Assembly (NCBI GenBank): GCA_016213895.1 | Contig: JACQZJ010000099.1 | Span: 1-64,000 of the forward strand | Length of the DNA: 64,000 nt | Direction of reading: 5' to 3' | From: Planctomycetota bacterium | Lineage (GTDB): Bacteria; Planctomycetota; B15-G4; JADJEK01 | Part shown: in pieces, positions 27,597-36,292 of the stretch | Layout: each line of letters opens with the position of its first letter | Position numbering within the stretch: the first letter of the stretch is position 1 | Program-made: the position numbers and the translations under genes | The notes under the pieces: model-generated | The model's input: only the letters and a program-made list of their open reading frames with translations | The model's database searches: none | Told to the model about the DNA's origin: nothing

Positions 27597-28022
27597 GCGT
27601 TCATTCCGGGGCGGGAGCGGACCCGGGGAAACGGCTGCGATCGCTCGTCGCGCCGCGCGTCCCCGCGCGGTGCACTCATTCCGTGCGATCGCGGGTTCCA
27701 CCCGCGATCGCCTACATCAAGTACGTTGAACCGGAGCGGCCCGCCTCGACCACGGGCCTCGGGAAGGCGCGTCGGCCGAGCGGAGCAGCGTTTCCCCGGC
27801 GCAGGGAGCGGCCGCGACGACGTACCACCCCGCACCGCCCGTGCCTTCACCACGCTGAGCCACCTGCTTCGCCTCTGCCTTGACGAGCCCCTGCTCGTTC
27901 GTCGCGCACGCGATGCACCGGGAGTCGCGCATCCGTTCCCGGAGGCCGGGGAAACGGCTGCGATCGCTCGCCTCACCCGCCTTCCGCTCCCCTCCGGCTC
28001 CCACTCACTCAGCCGCGACGCC
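27597..28022 (+). repeat. Dispersed intergenic repeat family, copy A
   Basis: No gene is seen here. A short partial unit (27597-27650) is followed by a full unit (about 27658-28022) with blocks also found at 53.3-54.6 kb and, inverted, at 37.1-37.4 and 42.3-42.7 kb: CATTCCGGGGCGGGAGCGG, GTTGAACCGGAGC, GTTCGTCGCGCACGCGATGC and GGGGAAACGGCTGCGATCGC. A strong hairpin of GCGATCGCGGG with CCCGCGATCGC lies near 27686-27712. The unit ends just before the stop of the semialdehyde dehydrogenase gene. Confidence 0.75.
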
Positions 28023-28026
28023 GCGC

Positions 28027-29472
28027 TTACCAGCGCGAGATGACCACCTTGCGGTCGGTGTAAAAGTCGAAGGTCTCGCGGCCGTGCGCCTTGAGGTCGC
28101 CGAAGAACGAGCCCTTGGCGCCGCCGAAGCCGAAGAACGACATCGGCGCGGCCACGCCGATGTTGACGCCGGCCATGCTCGCCTCGATCTCGTACTGGAA
28201 CGTGCGCGCCGCCTTGCCGCTGGTCGTGAAGATCGAGGCGGCGTTGGCCAGCGGCTGCCGGCGCGGCAGCTCGAGCGCCTCGGCGAGCGTGGCGCGCGGC
28301 ATGAGGCAGAGCACCGGACCGAAGATTTCCTCGCGCGCGATCGTCATCTCAGGCGCCACGCGGTCGAAGAGCGTCGGCCCGACGAAGAAGCCGTTCGGGT
28401 CGGCGTCGACGCTGCGTCCGTCGAGCACCAGTTCCGCGCCCTCCGCGATCCCCCGCGCGATGTAGTCGAGCACGCGCTGCTTGTGCGCGGCCGAGACGAG
28501 CGGCCCCATGTGCACGCCCGTGCGCGCGCCGTCGCCCACGCGCAGGCGGCGCATGCGCGCCACGAGGCCTTCCCGCACCCGCCCTTCGCAGCCGCCCACG
28601 GGCACGACCACGGCCGCGGCCAGGCAGCGCTCGCCCGCGCAGCCGCAGGCCGACTCGGTGATGTTGTCGAGCGCCGCCTCCATGTCGGCGTCTGGCATGA
28701 CGATGATGAAGTTCTTCGCTCCGCCCAGGGCCTGCGCGCGCTTGCCATGCGCCGTCGCGGTGCGGTAGACGTGCTCTGCCACCGCGCTCGAGCCGACGAA
28801 GGACACGCCCCTGACGCGTTCGTGCACCAGCAGCGCGTTCGCCGCGTCCTTGCCGCCGAGCACCATGTTGAGCACGCCCTTGGGGAAGCCGGCCTCGTGC
28901 ACCAGCTCGAAGACCAGCTTCTGCGAGAAGGGCACCTGCTCGGACGGCTTCAGCACGAAGGTGTTGCCGCAGGCCACGGCGAAGGGGAAGAACCAGAGCG
29001 GCACCATGGCCGGGAAGTTGAACGGCGCGATGGCGGCGAACACGCCGAGCGGCTGGCGGATGGCGGCGCAGTCGATGCCGTGCGCCACGTCCTCGAGCAC
29101 TTGGCCCATGAGCAGGGAGGGTGCGCCCGCGGCCACCTCGACCATCTGCACGCCGCGCCGCACCGAGCCGCGCGACTCGGCGAGCGTCTTGCCGTTCTCG
29201 CGGGTGCACGTCGCCGCCAGCTCCTCGAAATGCTGCTCGAGCAGCTGCTTCAGCTTGAAGAGGTGCTGGATGCGGTCCTCGACTGGCGTCTTGCGCCAGG
29301 GGGGGAAGGCGCGCGCCGCGGCCTGGACGGCCGCGTCCACCTGCGCCGCGCCGCCGAGCGGGCACTCGCCGAGAGCCGCGCCCGTGGCCGGGTTCCGCAC
29401 CACGTGGCACGCGGCCGCGCCGGCGTCCACCCACGCGCCGTCGATGTAGTTCCTGAGTCGTTCCACCGCCAT
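28027..29472 (-). CDS. mmsA: CoA-acylating methylmalonate/malonate-semialdehyde dehydrogenase
   Basis: The 481-residue aldehyde dehydrogenase has the MMSDH signature set: IAPFNFPAMVPLWFFPFA, FVLKPSEQ, the catalytic C283 in CGCAGERCLAAAV, and the C-terminal APMSFFGFGGAKGSFFGDLK. The enzyme oxidises malonate or methylmalonate semialdehyde to acetyl- or propionyl-CoA with NAD and CoA. Here it completes the pyrimidine pathway after the aminotransferase. Length is normal. It is a separate transcription unit from the hydA operon, about 0.5 kb upstream of the ureidopropionase gene on the same strand, with a repeat block between. Confidence 0.94.
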   Translation of the reverse strand: MAVERLRNYIDGAWVDAGAAACHVVRNPATGAALGECPLGGAAQVDAAVQAAARAFPPWRKTPVEDRIQHLFKLKQLLEQHFEELAATCTRENGKTLAESRGSVRRGVQMVEVAAGAPSLLMGQVLEDVAHGIDCAAIRQPLGVFAAIAPFNFPAMVPLWFFPFAVACGNTFVLKPSEQVPFSQKLVFELVHEAGFPKGVLNMVLGGKDAANALLVHERVRGVSFVGSSAVAEHVYRTATAHGKRAQALGGAKNFIIVMPDADMEAALDNITESACGCAGERCLAAAVVVPVGGCEGRVREGLVARMRRLRVGDGARTGVHMGPLVSAAHKQRVLDYIARGIAEGAELVLDGRSVDADPNGFFVGPTLFDRVAPEMTIAREEIFGPVLCLMPRATLAEALELPRRQPLANAASIFTTSGKAARTFQYEIEASMAGVNIGVAAPMSFFGFGGAKGSFFGDLKAHGRETFDFYTDRKVVISRW

Positions 29473-29565
29473 GGCCTTGTCCTCCAGGCAGACGGCCGCG
29501 TCCCCGGCGCGCCGCCAGCAGGGCGATCGTAGCCGGGGCTGGCCGGGCCGACAACCCGGCCGTGC

Positions 29566-30699
29566 TCACTCTCCCGCGCCGACCTTCTCCGCGCGGATCG
29601 TGCTGCCGCCGATCCGCAGGGTCAGCGCCACGACCGCTCCCTGGTCGTCCGCGTCGAAGACGATCGTGGCCGCGGTGTGGCGCAGGGCGAACTCGCGCTC
29701 CGCCAGGGGAACGAGGTCGAGGTACGCGTCGTTCCAGAAGAAGTTGCACTGGAGCTGCTGGCCGTCGCGGCGCACGGTGTAGACCGTCTCGCGCGCGCCG
29801 CCGGGCCGATAGCGGCCGGCGCAGCGCTCGAGCTGCTCTGCCTTGAGCGAGACCGCGGGCTGCGTACCGCCTTCCGGCGGGCCGGGCTCGGCGCTCTCCC
29901 TCAGTTCGCGCAGCCAGATGTTGCGGAAACGCACCGGCGATCCGTGATTCTGCAGGGAAAGGGGCAGGCGGTCGGGGTGCTCCTCGTAGGGCAGGTGCTG
30001 CAGCCACGCCGTGGGTCCAAGCAGCGGGACAGCGTCCTGGACCAGGATGCCGTTCTGCTGCACGGTCACGCGCGCGGGCGCGATGAGCGCGCCGTCCTCT
30101 GCGAAGCGCGGACGGCGGAAGACGATGTCGAAAGACTGCCATTCCCCGGGCGGCCGGCAGGCGTTCACCAGAGGCGGATACTGGCCGTACACGGCCGCGG
30201 CCTGCCCGTCCGCGTAGGTGTCGTTTTCGAAGGAGTCGAGGATCTGCACCTCGTACAGGCCCATGAGGAAGACGCCGCTGTTGCCGCGGCCCTGGCTCGT
30301 GCCCGCGGCCGGCAGCGGCGCGGCCCACTCGACGTGGAGCTGCACGTCGCCGAACCCCTGGACCGTGACGATGTCCTCGGCGCCGGGCGCGGGCTGGAAG
30401 GCGCCGTCCGCGACGACCCAGTCCGCGGGCCCCCCCTTCTCGCTGCGCCACGCCTCGAGGCCTTGGCCGCAGAACAGGAGCACGGCGTCGGATGGAGGCA
30501 GGGCGGGGAGGTCCTGCGGCGCCGGGGCGACGACGGGCGGGCGCGGCCGTGCGAGGTCGTGGGTTTTCCAGCGCGGCGCTTCCTGGCCGAGAGCCGGGGC
30601 CTCGGAGCAGGCCACGGCGAGAAGGAGCGCGAGGGCCGCGGCCCTGAGCCGGGCGCGCGGCGGACGAGGAAGCTCGGGGAGGACAGGCGTTCGTGTCAT
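29566..30699 (-). CDS. DUF1080 (3-keto-disaccharide-hydrolase type) lipoprotein
   Basis: The 377-residue protein starts at ATG 30699. A signal sequence ends in a lipobox-like LAVACS. The DUF1080 concanavalin-like domain spans about 65-260: LLFCGQGLEAWRSEKGGPAD, QLHVEWAAP, GRGNSGVFLMGLYEVQILDS, WQSFDIVFRRPRF and PLSLQNHGSPVRFRNIWLR. A C-terminal beta-barrel of about 100 residues (CAGRYRPGGARETVYTVRR) resembles DUF3471-type modules. DUF1080 proteins are abundant in Planctomycetota and some cleave 3-keto-glycosides; here the substrate is unknown. It is divergent from the ZIP transporter gene. Confidence 0.88.
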   Translation of the reverse strand: MTRTPVLPELPRPPRARLRAAALALLLAVACSEAPALGQEAPRWKTHDLARPRPPVVAPAPQDLPALPPSDAVLLFCGQGLEAWRSEKGGPADWVVADGAFQPAPGAEDIVTVQGFGDVQLHVEWAAPLPAAGTSQGRGNSGVFLMGLYEVQILDSFENDTYADGQAAAVYGQYPPLVNACRPPGEWQSFDIVFRRPRFAEDGALIAPARVTVQQNGILVQDAVPLLGPTAWLQHLPYEEHPDRLPLSLQNHGSPVRFRNIWLRELRESAEPGPPEGGTQPAVSLKAEQLERCAGRYRPGGARETVYTVRRDGQQLQCNFFWNDAYLDLVPLAEREFALRHTAATIVFDADDQGAVVALTLRIGGSTIRAEKVGAGE

Positions 30700-30766
30700 G
30701 CTGGCGAGACTCCAGGCTTTACGGGCGCGCGGCCGTTTTCGGCTGGCTCGCGCCGTGCCGCGGCAT

Positions 30767-30776
30767 GATATAGGAT
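30767..30776 (+). promoter_or_regulatory. Candidate -10 region of the ZIP transporter gene
   Basis: GATATAGGAT lies 54 bases before ATG 30830 in the gap between divergent genes and resembles the TAGGAT/TAGAAT boxes upstream of several other genes in this window. Inferred. Confidence 0.3.
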
Positions 30777-30829
30777 CGCGGCCCGCGGCGCTTTCGCCGC
30801 GCCGGACGCCTGTTCGTCGAGTCGCGCCC

Positions 30830-31663
30830 ATGGAAGGAAACGCCTTCGTTGCCCTGGCCCTGACGCTCTTCGCCGGGCTCACCACCGCGCTCGGCGCGCT
30901 GGTCGTGTTCTTCACGCGCGGGCCGCGCATGGGCCTCTTGTCCTTCGGTCTCGGCTTCTCCAGCGGGGTGATGGTCTTCATCTCGTTGAAGGAGCTGCTC
31001 CCCGGGGCGGACGCCCTGATCGGCGGGGCGCTCGGCGAGCGGCAGGGGGGCTGGATCGCCACCGCCTGCTTCTTCGGCGGTGTCATCGTCTCGGCGATCA
31101 TCGACCAGCTCGTTCCCGAGCCGGAGAACCCGCACGAGGCGGTCTCGTTGGCCGACATGGCGCGCGCGCGCGCCGGGGAGAGGCCGGCGCCTTCCGGTGC
31201 CGGCGGGCAGAAGCCTTCCCTGGCGCGCGTGGGCCTGCTCTCGGCGCTCGTCATCGGCATCCACAACCTCCCGGAGGGGATGGCGACCTTCGCCAGCGCG
31301 CTCGCGGGCACGTCGCTCGGCCTGTCGATCGCCGTGGCCGTGGCGATCCACAACATCCCGGAGGGGATCGCCGTGGCCGTGCCGATCTACTTCGCCACCG
31401 GCAGCCGCAAGAAGGCCTTCCTCTACGCGTTCATCTCCGGCCTGGCCGAGCCGGTCGGTGCGGTGCTCGTCTTCCTCGTGCTCATGCCGTTCATCAACGA
31501 CGTGCTGGTCGGGGCCATGCTCGCCGCGGTCGGCGGGATCATGGTCTTCATCTCGTTCGACGAGCTCCTGCCCGCGGCGCGGGAGTACGGCCGGGGGCAT
31601 ACCGCCATCGCCGGCGTGGTGCTCGGCATGGCGGTGATGGCGGTGAGCCTGCTGCTCTTCTGA
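30830..31663 (+). CDS. zupT: ZIP-family divalent metal transporter (ZupT type)
   Basis: The 277-residue inner-membrane protein has about eight hydrophobic helices. The metal-binding motifs on TM4 and TM5 are clear: IGIHNLPEGMATF and AIHNIPEGIAVAV (HNLPEG and HNIPEG), the ZIP hallmark for uptake of zinc and other divalent ions. The central cytoplasmic loop (EPENPHEAVSLADMARARAG) is Pro/Gly-rich rather than His-rich. Length and topology match bacterial ZupT. It is divergent from the DUF1080 lipoprotein gene and upstream of the double-cubane operon on the same strand. Confidence 0.95.
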   Translation: MEGNAFVALALTLFAGLTTALGALVVFFTRGPRMGLLSFGLGFSSGVMVFISLKELLPGADALIGGALGERQGGWIATACFFGGVIVSAIIDQLVPEPENPHEAVSLADMARARAGERPAPSGAGGQKPSLARVGLLSALVIGIHNLPEGMATFASALAGTSLGLSIAVAVAIHNIPEGIAVAVPIYFATGSRKKAFLYAFISGLAEPVGAVLVFLVLMPFINDVLVGAMLAAVGGIMVFISFDELLPAAREYGRGHTAIAGVVLGMAVMAVSLLLF

Positions 31664-31722
31664 GCGGATCGCCTTCGCCCCGCGCGCCGGCCGATTCCCG
31701 TGGCTGGAGAGATGCCGCCCGT

Positions 31723-31730
31723 GGTATCTT
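31723..31730 (+). promoter_or_regulatory. Candidate extended -10 box of the double-cubane operon
   Basis: GGTATCTT lies about 98 bases before the methyltransferase ATG in the gap after zupT. It fits the GGTANNNT pattern seen upstream of other genes here. Inferred. Confidence 0.3.
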
Positions 31731-31828
31731 GCGCCTTCCACCGGAGGTGCCGCGCTCCGGCGGCGCCGAGTCGATGGGGGAACCCTCGCCCGCGCATCTG
31801 TCTTGCATTCTCACGGAGGGAGAAGCAC

Positions 31829-32632
31829 ATGCACGAGAATCCGCAGGTGACGCTCAAGACCGTGACCGACGTCTACGACGGACCCGAGGGAGACCTCTGG
31901 GAGCTGCTCATGGGGCAGCAGATCCACCTGGGCGGCCTGACCTCCTCGATCGACCTGGCCGAGCAGGCCGGAATCGCCGCCGGGACGCGGGGCGTCGACC
32001 TGTGCTGCTGCAACGGCGCGGGCATGCGCTTCCTGCTCAGGACGCGCGGCGTGGCGCACATGACCGGCGTGGACGCGTGCGCGACCGTGCTCACGCGCGC
32101 GCGCGAACGCTCTGCCGCCGAGGGGTTTGCCGAGCGCACGCGCTTCGTCCAGGCGGACGTCACGGCGAGCGGGCTGGAGGGCGCCGCCGCGGACTTCGTC
32201 TGGGGCGAGGACGCCTGGTGCTACATCGTGGACAAGGAGCGGCTCATCGCCGAGGCGGCGCGCATCGTGCGCGGCGGCGGCATGATCGCCTTCACCGACT
32301 GGGTGGAGGGGCCCGCCGGGCTCAGCGCCGCGGAGGGGGAGCGCTTCCTGCGCTTCATGAAGTTCCCGAGCCTGTTGACCATGAGCGGCTACGCCGACCT
32401 GCTTGGCGCGCACGGCTGCCGCGTGGTGAGGGCCGTGGACACCGGCCGCTTCGCGGCGTGCATGGACCTCTACCTGAACATGGTCGGCATGCAGCTCACC
32501 TCCGACGTGCTGCGCATCATCGGCCATGACCAGGAGCTGTTCCGGGCCCTGGCAGGCGAGATGAGCTTCATGCAGGAGCTGGCGCACGCCGGGAAGATCG
32601 CCCAGGGCCAGTTCGTCGCGCGGAAGCGCTGA
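31829..32632 (+). CDS. Class I SAM-dependent methyltransferase, first gene of the reductase operon
   Basis: ATG 31829 follows GGAGGGAGAAG, a strong ribosome site. The 267-residue protein has a class I methyltransferase fold: motif I GVDLCCCNGAG (about 54-64), ADVTAS, FVWGEDAWCYIVDK and GGGMIAFTDWVEG. Motif I is unusual, with three consecutive cysteines where Gly-Cys-Gly is common. The last third (FMKFPSLLTMSGYADLL) recalls small-molecule N- or O-methylases such as sarcosine methyltransferases. It begins a five-gene run with the dehydratase-like genes, so its substrate is probably a metabolite or cofactor of that system. Confidence 0.85.
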   Translation: MHENPQVTLKTVTDVYDGPEGDLWELLMGQQIHLGGLTSSIDLAEQAGIAAGTRGVDLCCCNGAGMRFLLRTRGVAHMTGVDACATVLTRARERSAAEGFAERTRFVQADVTASGLEGAAADFVWGEDAWCYIVDKERLIAEAARIVRGGGMIAFTDWVEGPAGLSAAEGERFLRFMKFPSLLTMSGYADLLGAHGCRVVRAVDTGRFAACMDLYLNMVGMQLTSDVLRIIGHDQELFRALAGEMSFMQELAHAGKIAQGQFVARKR

Positions 32633-32656
32633 GGGCAGGAAGGCGAGGAGCACGTC

Positions 32657-33916
32657 ATGAGCGGCACCTGTGGCGGAGAGAAGCCGCACGGCGATCCGGC
32701 CGATCCGTGCCGGCCCCCCTCCCCGTGCGGGGCGGCCTCCGCGCCGCCTCTCTGCGGTTCGGGCGGCGACGTCGCCTCCGGGCCGCGGGCGCGCTTCGCC
32801 CGCATGATCGAGAACGCCATCGCCTTCGCCAAGGAGGCCAAGGCCGCGGGCCGGCCGGTCGTGGGCATCATGTGCGAGTTCACGCCGCGCGAGATCATCA
32901 TGGCCGCCGGCGCCGTGCCGGTCTGCCTGTGCGGCGGCTCGGCCGAGATGGCGCTCGCCGCCGAGGAGGAGCTGCCGGCCAACCTCTGCCCGCTCATCAA
33001 GTCCACGTACGGCTACCACGCCACGCGTTCGAACCCCCTGCTCGAGCTGGCCGACCTGGTGGTGGCGGAAACCACGTGCGACGGCAAGAAGAAGATGTAC
33101 GAGGTGATGGGGCGCACGCGCCCCATGCTCGTGCTGGAGCTGCCGCAGAAGCCCCTCGAGGAGGACGCCTTCCTGCACTGGCGCGCCGAGCTCATGCGGC
33201 TCTGCCGCGAGCTGGAGGCGCGCTTCCACGCGGCGATCACGGACGAGGCTCTGCGGGACGCGGTGCGCCGCATGAACCGGGAACGGGACCTGAGGAGGCG
33301 CCTCGCGCGCCTCCTGGCCGCGGAGCGCCCGCTCTTGAGCGGCAGGCAGATCCTCGATCTGAAGAGCCTCATCTCCTGCGTGCCGTGCGACCTGCTGGCG
33401 TACGAGCAGATCCTGCAGGAGTGCTCCGGCCGCCAGGCGCCCCAGGGCGCGGCGCGGCGGCCGCGCGTGCTGCTCACGGGCGTGCCGCACGTGCACGGCG
33501 CCGAGCGCGTCGTCGACCTCATCGAGCGCGCCGGCGGGCTCGTGGTCTGCCAGGAGAACTGCACCGGCCTGAAGCCGTTGCTCGAGGACGTGGCCGAGGA
33601 CGCCGCCGACCCGCTGGACGCCATCGCCCAGAAGTACTTCCACCTGCCCTGCTCGGTGATGACCAGGAACACGCGGCGCTTCGATTCGCTGCGCGAGCTG
33701 GCGCGCGAGTTCTCGGTCGACTGCGTGATCGAGGTGGTGTGGCAGGCGTGCCTCACCTACGACGTCGAGGCGGTGCTCATCAAGGAGTTCGTGGAGCGGG
33801 AGCTGCGCCTGCCCTACCTGAAGATCGTGACGGACTACAGTCCTTCCGACAGCGCCCGCATCACGGTGCGCGTCGAGGCCCTGTTCGAGACGCTGGCCGC
33901 GCGCGCGCGCCTTTGA
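32657..33916 (+). CDS. Double-cubane-cluster-type reductase (2-hydroxyacyl-CoA dehydratase D family)
   Basis: The 419-residue protein matches the anaerobic double-cubane proteins: MCEFTPREIIMAAGAVPVCL (C73, C90), CGGSAEM (C92), ANLCPLIKSTYGY (C111), VVAETTCDGKKKMYEVMGR (C141), CQENCTGLKPL (C302), HLPCSVM (C332) and VVWQACLTYDVE (C365). In characterised relatives such cysteines hold an Fe8S9 cluster fed by an ATP-driven activator and used for low-potential reductions of small substrates. The first 45 residues are a Gly/Pro/Cys-rich extension with four cysteines (C5, C18, C24, C33), which is unusual. It is second in the five-gene operon, 24 bases after the methyltransferase gene. Confidence 0.88.
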   Translation: MSGTCGGEKPHGDPADPCRPPSPCGAASAPPLCGSGGDVASGPRARFARMIENAIAFAKEAKAAGRPVVGIMCEFTPREIIMAAGAVPVCLCGGSAEMALAAEEELPANLCPLIKSTYGYHATRSNPLLELADLVVAETTCDGKKKMYEVMGRTRPMLVLELPQKPLEEDAFLHWRAELMRLCRELEARFHAAITDEALRDAVRRMNRERDLRRRLARLLAAERPLLSGRQILDLKSLISCVPCDLLAYEQILQECSGRQAPQGAARRPRVLLTGVPHVHGAERVVDLIERAGGLVVCQENCTGLKPLLEDVAEDAADPLDAIAQKYFHLPCSVMTRNTRRFDSLRELAREFSVDCVIEVVWQACLTYDVEAVLIKEFVERELRLPYLKIVTDYSPSDSARITVRVEALFETLAARARL

Positions 33917-33917
33917 C

Positions 33918-34904
33918 GTGGACCTCCCCGAGTTCGCCTGCTTCTCGCCGTTCATTCCCGCGGAGTGGGGCGCGGCGCACGGCGTACGCCTCACGCGCCT
34001 GGCGCGGCCGCCCGCCGCCGCGCAGCGCGCGCCCCGCGAGGGGCGCTGCACCTACGCGGTGAGCGCCCTCGAGTTGGCTCAGGGCTTCCTCGCCGCGGGC
34101 GGCGCGGGCGCCGTCTTCACCACGTCGTGCGATCAGATGCGCCGCAGCGCGGAGCTGCTCGCGCCCGCGGAGCGCGTCTTCCTCTTCAACCTGCCGCACA
34201 CCTGGGAGACGCCTCTGCCGCACCGCCTGTTCCGCCAGGAGCTCCTGCGCCTCTCCGGCTTCCTGTGCCGCGCCGGCGGGCGCGCCTTCGCGGAGGAGGA
34301 TCTGGCCGCGGCCATGCGCCGCTTCGACGGCGCGCGGCGCGAGCTGCTCGCGCGCCGGGAGACGTCGCGCGCCGCGACTTTCGCGCGCCTGCTGCTCGCC
34401 TTCCACGAGCGCGCGGATGGTTCTCTGCCCGAAACCGCAGCGCAGGAGGCCCGGCCGGCGCGCGGGCCCGGCGTCGCGGTGCTGGGCGGCCCGTTGCTCG
34501 AGCGCGACCTCTGGCTGCTCGATCTGATCGAGGAGAGCGGCGGCCGCGTGGTGTTGAACGCCACGGACACGGGCGAGCGCACCCTGCCGCGTTTCTTCGA
34601 GCGCAGCCGCCTCGTCGCCGATCCGCTGGGCGAGCTGGCGGACGCCTACTTCGGGCACATCCCCGACGTGTTTCGGCGGCCGAACAGCGAGCTGTTCCGC
34701 TACCTGGAGCGCGAACTCAGCGCGCGCGCGGCGCAGGGCGCGGTGCTGGTCATGCCCGTGTGGTGCGACTTCTGGCGCGCCGAGGCGGAGCGCCTGCGCG
34801 GCTGGCTGCCCTGTCCGCTCGCGGCCATCGACCTGGCGGACGACGCCAACGGACGGCAGCGGGCGCGCACGCGCATCCAGGCGCTGCTGGAGACCATCTC
34901 GTGA
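33918..34904 (+). CDS. 2-hydroxyacyl-CoA dehydratase / benzoyl-CoA reductase-like subunit, short
   Basis: The 328-residue protein starts at GTG 33918, two bases after the preceding gene's stop. It shows the D-component pattern in reduced form: YAVSALELAQGFLAAGGAG, VFTTSCDQMRRSAELL, FLFNLPHTWETPLPHRLFRQE and a C-terminal VMPVWCDFWRAE. TTSCDQMRR is the usual Fe-S ligand segment of HgdA/HgdB-like subunits. It is shorter than HgdB and likely pairs with the next gene's product as a heterodimer. Its end overlaps that gene as GTGA, so the two are probably made in equal amounts. Confidence 0.85.
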   Translation: MDLPEFACFSPFIPAEWGAAHGVRLTRLARPPAAAQRAPREGRCTYAVSALELAQGFLAAGGAGAVFTTSCDQMRRSAELLAPAERVFLFNLPHTWETPLPHRLFRQELLRLSGFLCRAGGRAFAEEDLAAAMRRFDGARRELLARRETSRAATFARLLLAFHERADGSLPETAAQEARPARGPGVAVLGGPLLERDLWLLDLIEESGGRVVLNATDTGERTLPRFFERSRLVADPLGELADAYFGHIPDVFRRPNSELFRYLERELSARAAQGAVLVMPVWCDFWRAEAERLRGWLPCPLAAIDLADDANGRQRARTRIQALLETIS

Positions 34905-36292
34905 TCTCGCCCTTTCCGCCGCAGTGCATCGGCGTGGCGGACTGGGATCTGCTGCGCGAACGCCTGCTCGGCCTGGGGCTCGTGGAGCCCTGGTACGGTG
35001 GGCCGCTCGGGCGCCACGTGGAGCAGGGCGACAGCCGCTTGCTCAGGCTCTCCTTCGACAACTCGCCGGCCGCGCTGCGCCTCTGGAACTTCCTGCTGAG
35101 CGAGGAGGAGCGGCTGTTCGCCGCGCGCGCGCAGGGGTATCGCATCGTCGGCACGATGAAGGACTTAGGGATCGTGCCGCTGCTTGCCTATGCGCTGCCG
35201 AAGGCGCTTGCCTTCTACCCGGACGGCGCCTGGTGGATTCCGTGCGTGATGGAGCTGTCCGCGGGCCTCTTGCGCTTCGCCGACGAGATCGGGCTGGACG
35301 AGTCGTTCTGCCCGGTGCGCGCCATGGTCGGCGCCTTCCTCGGCGAGGGGCACTTCCCGCGCCCCGACCTGGTTACGTGCAGCGTGGGCGCGACCTGCGA
35401 CGACTTCTCCGCCATTGCGCAGCGGTTGAACGGCTTCGGCGTGCCCATTCTCTGGTGGGAGATGCCGCACGTGCGCGCGCCCGACCCGGGCGAGGAGGAG
35501 GCGCGGCTTCCCTCGGGCCAGACCGTGCCGGCCGCGCTCGTGCGCCAGGTGGAGGCGGAGTTCGCGCGCATCGCACGCCACGTCGAGGAGGTGTGCGGCG
35601 AGGCGCTCACCGGCGAGCGCCTGGCCGCGGCCATCGAGCGGGCCAACGGCATCCGCGCGCAGCTCGAGGAGCTGCGCAGCGCCGTGTTTTTCGCGCCGCG
35701 GGCGCCGCTCCCTGCCCTCGAAGTGCTCATCGCCGAGATGCTCGCGATCCACTACTGCAGCGATCGCGACGAGACCGAGGCGGTGCTGGCCGATCTGCTT
35801 GCCGAGACGCGCCGCCGCGTGGCGTCAGGCCTCGGCTACGGCGACGGTTTCGAGGTGCGCGTCTTCTGGGTCAACCCGGTCGCCGATCTGACGGCGATGA
35901 ACCTGCTCGAGAGCTGCGGCGGGCGCCTCTGCGGCACGGACTTCATGTTCTGCCACGCGCTCGACCCCATCCCCGTCGATCGGCCGCCGCTCACCGCCCT
36001 GGCGCTCATGGCGCTCTCTGACCCGCTGGCGGGGACGGCGGCGGAGCGCGCGCGTCGCGTCGCCGCCGGCGCGCGCCGGTTCCGCGCCGAGGCCGTGCTC
36101 GTGTCCCGCATCCCGGGCGCGAGCCACTGCGCCTATGAGGGCGAGTTCATCGCCGAGCGCCTGCGCAGCGACCTGGGCATTCCGGTGGCGGAGATAGAGG
36201 TGCCGCCTCTCAGCGACAGCGTGCGGCCGATCCTGCGCACGCGCATCGAGGCCGTGCTCGAGGCCGCGAGGAAACGACGGAGCGGAAGATGA
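34901..36292 (+). CDS. 2-hydroxyacyl-CoA dehydratase / benzoyl-CoA reductase-like subunit, long
   Basis: The 463-residue protein begins at GTG 34901, overlapping the preceding stop by four bases. Family segments include PDLVTCSVGATCDDFSAIAQ, PILWWEMPH, VFWVNPVADLTAMNLLESCG, GRLCGTDFMFCHALDPIP and SRIPGASHCAYEGEF. The cysteines in VTCSVGATCDD, LLESCGGRLC and HCAYE are the likely cluster ligands. The C-terminal helix VRPILRTRIEAVLEA is typical of HgdA/BcrB-like subunits. It ends overlapping the activator gene (ATGA). Three D-family proteins beside one activator is more than a classical two-subunit dehydratase needs. Confidence 0.87.
   Translation: MISPFPPQCIGVADWDLLRERLLGLGLVEPWYGGPLGRHVEQGDSRLLRLSFDNSPAALRLWNFLLSEEERLFAARAQGYRIVGTMKDLGIVPLLAYALPKALAFYPDGAWWIPCVMELSAGLLRFADEIGLDESFCPVRAMVGAFLGEGHFPRPDLVTCSVGATCDDFSAIAQRLNGFGVPILWWEMPHVRAPDPGEEEARLPSGQTVPAALVRQVEAEFARIARHVEEVCGEALTGERLAAAIERANGIRAQLEELRSAVFFAPRAPLPALEVLIAEMLAIHYCSDRDETEAVLADLLAETRRRVASGLGYGDGFEVRVFWVNPVADLTAMNLLESCGGRLCGTDFMFCHALDPIPVDRPPLTALALMALSDPLAGTAAERARRVAAGARRFRAEAVLVSRIPGASHCAYEGEFIAERLRSDLGIPVAEIEVPPLSDSVRPILRTRIEAVLEAARKRRSGR

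Noticed and set aside
27686-27712. Recombination or HIP1-type site because of GCGATCGC
   Set aside because: The octamer recurs only as part of the larger repeat units here; without genome-wide counts there is no reason to treat it as a separate signal.
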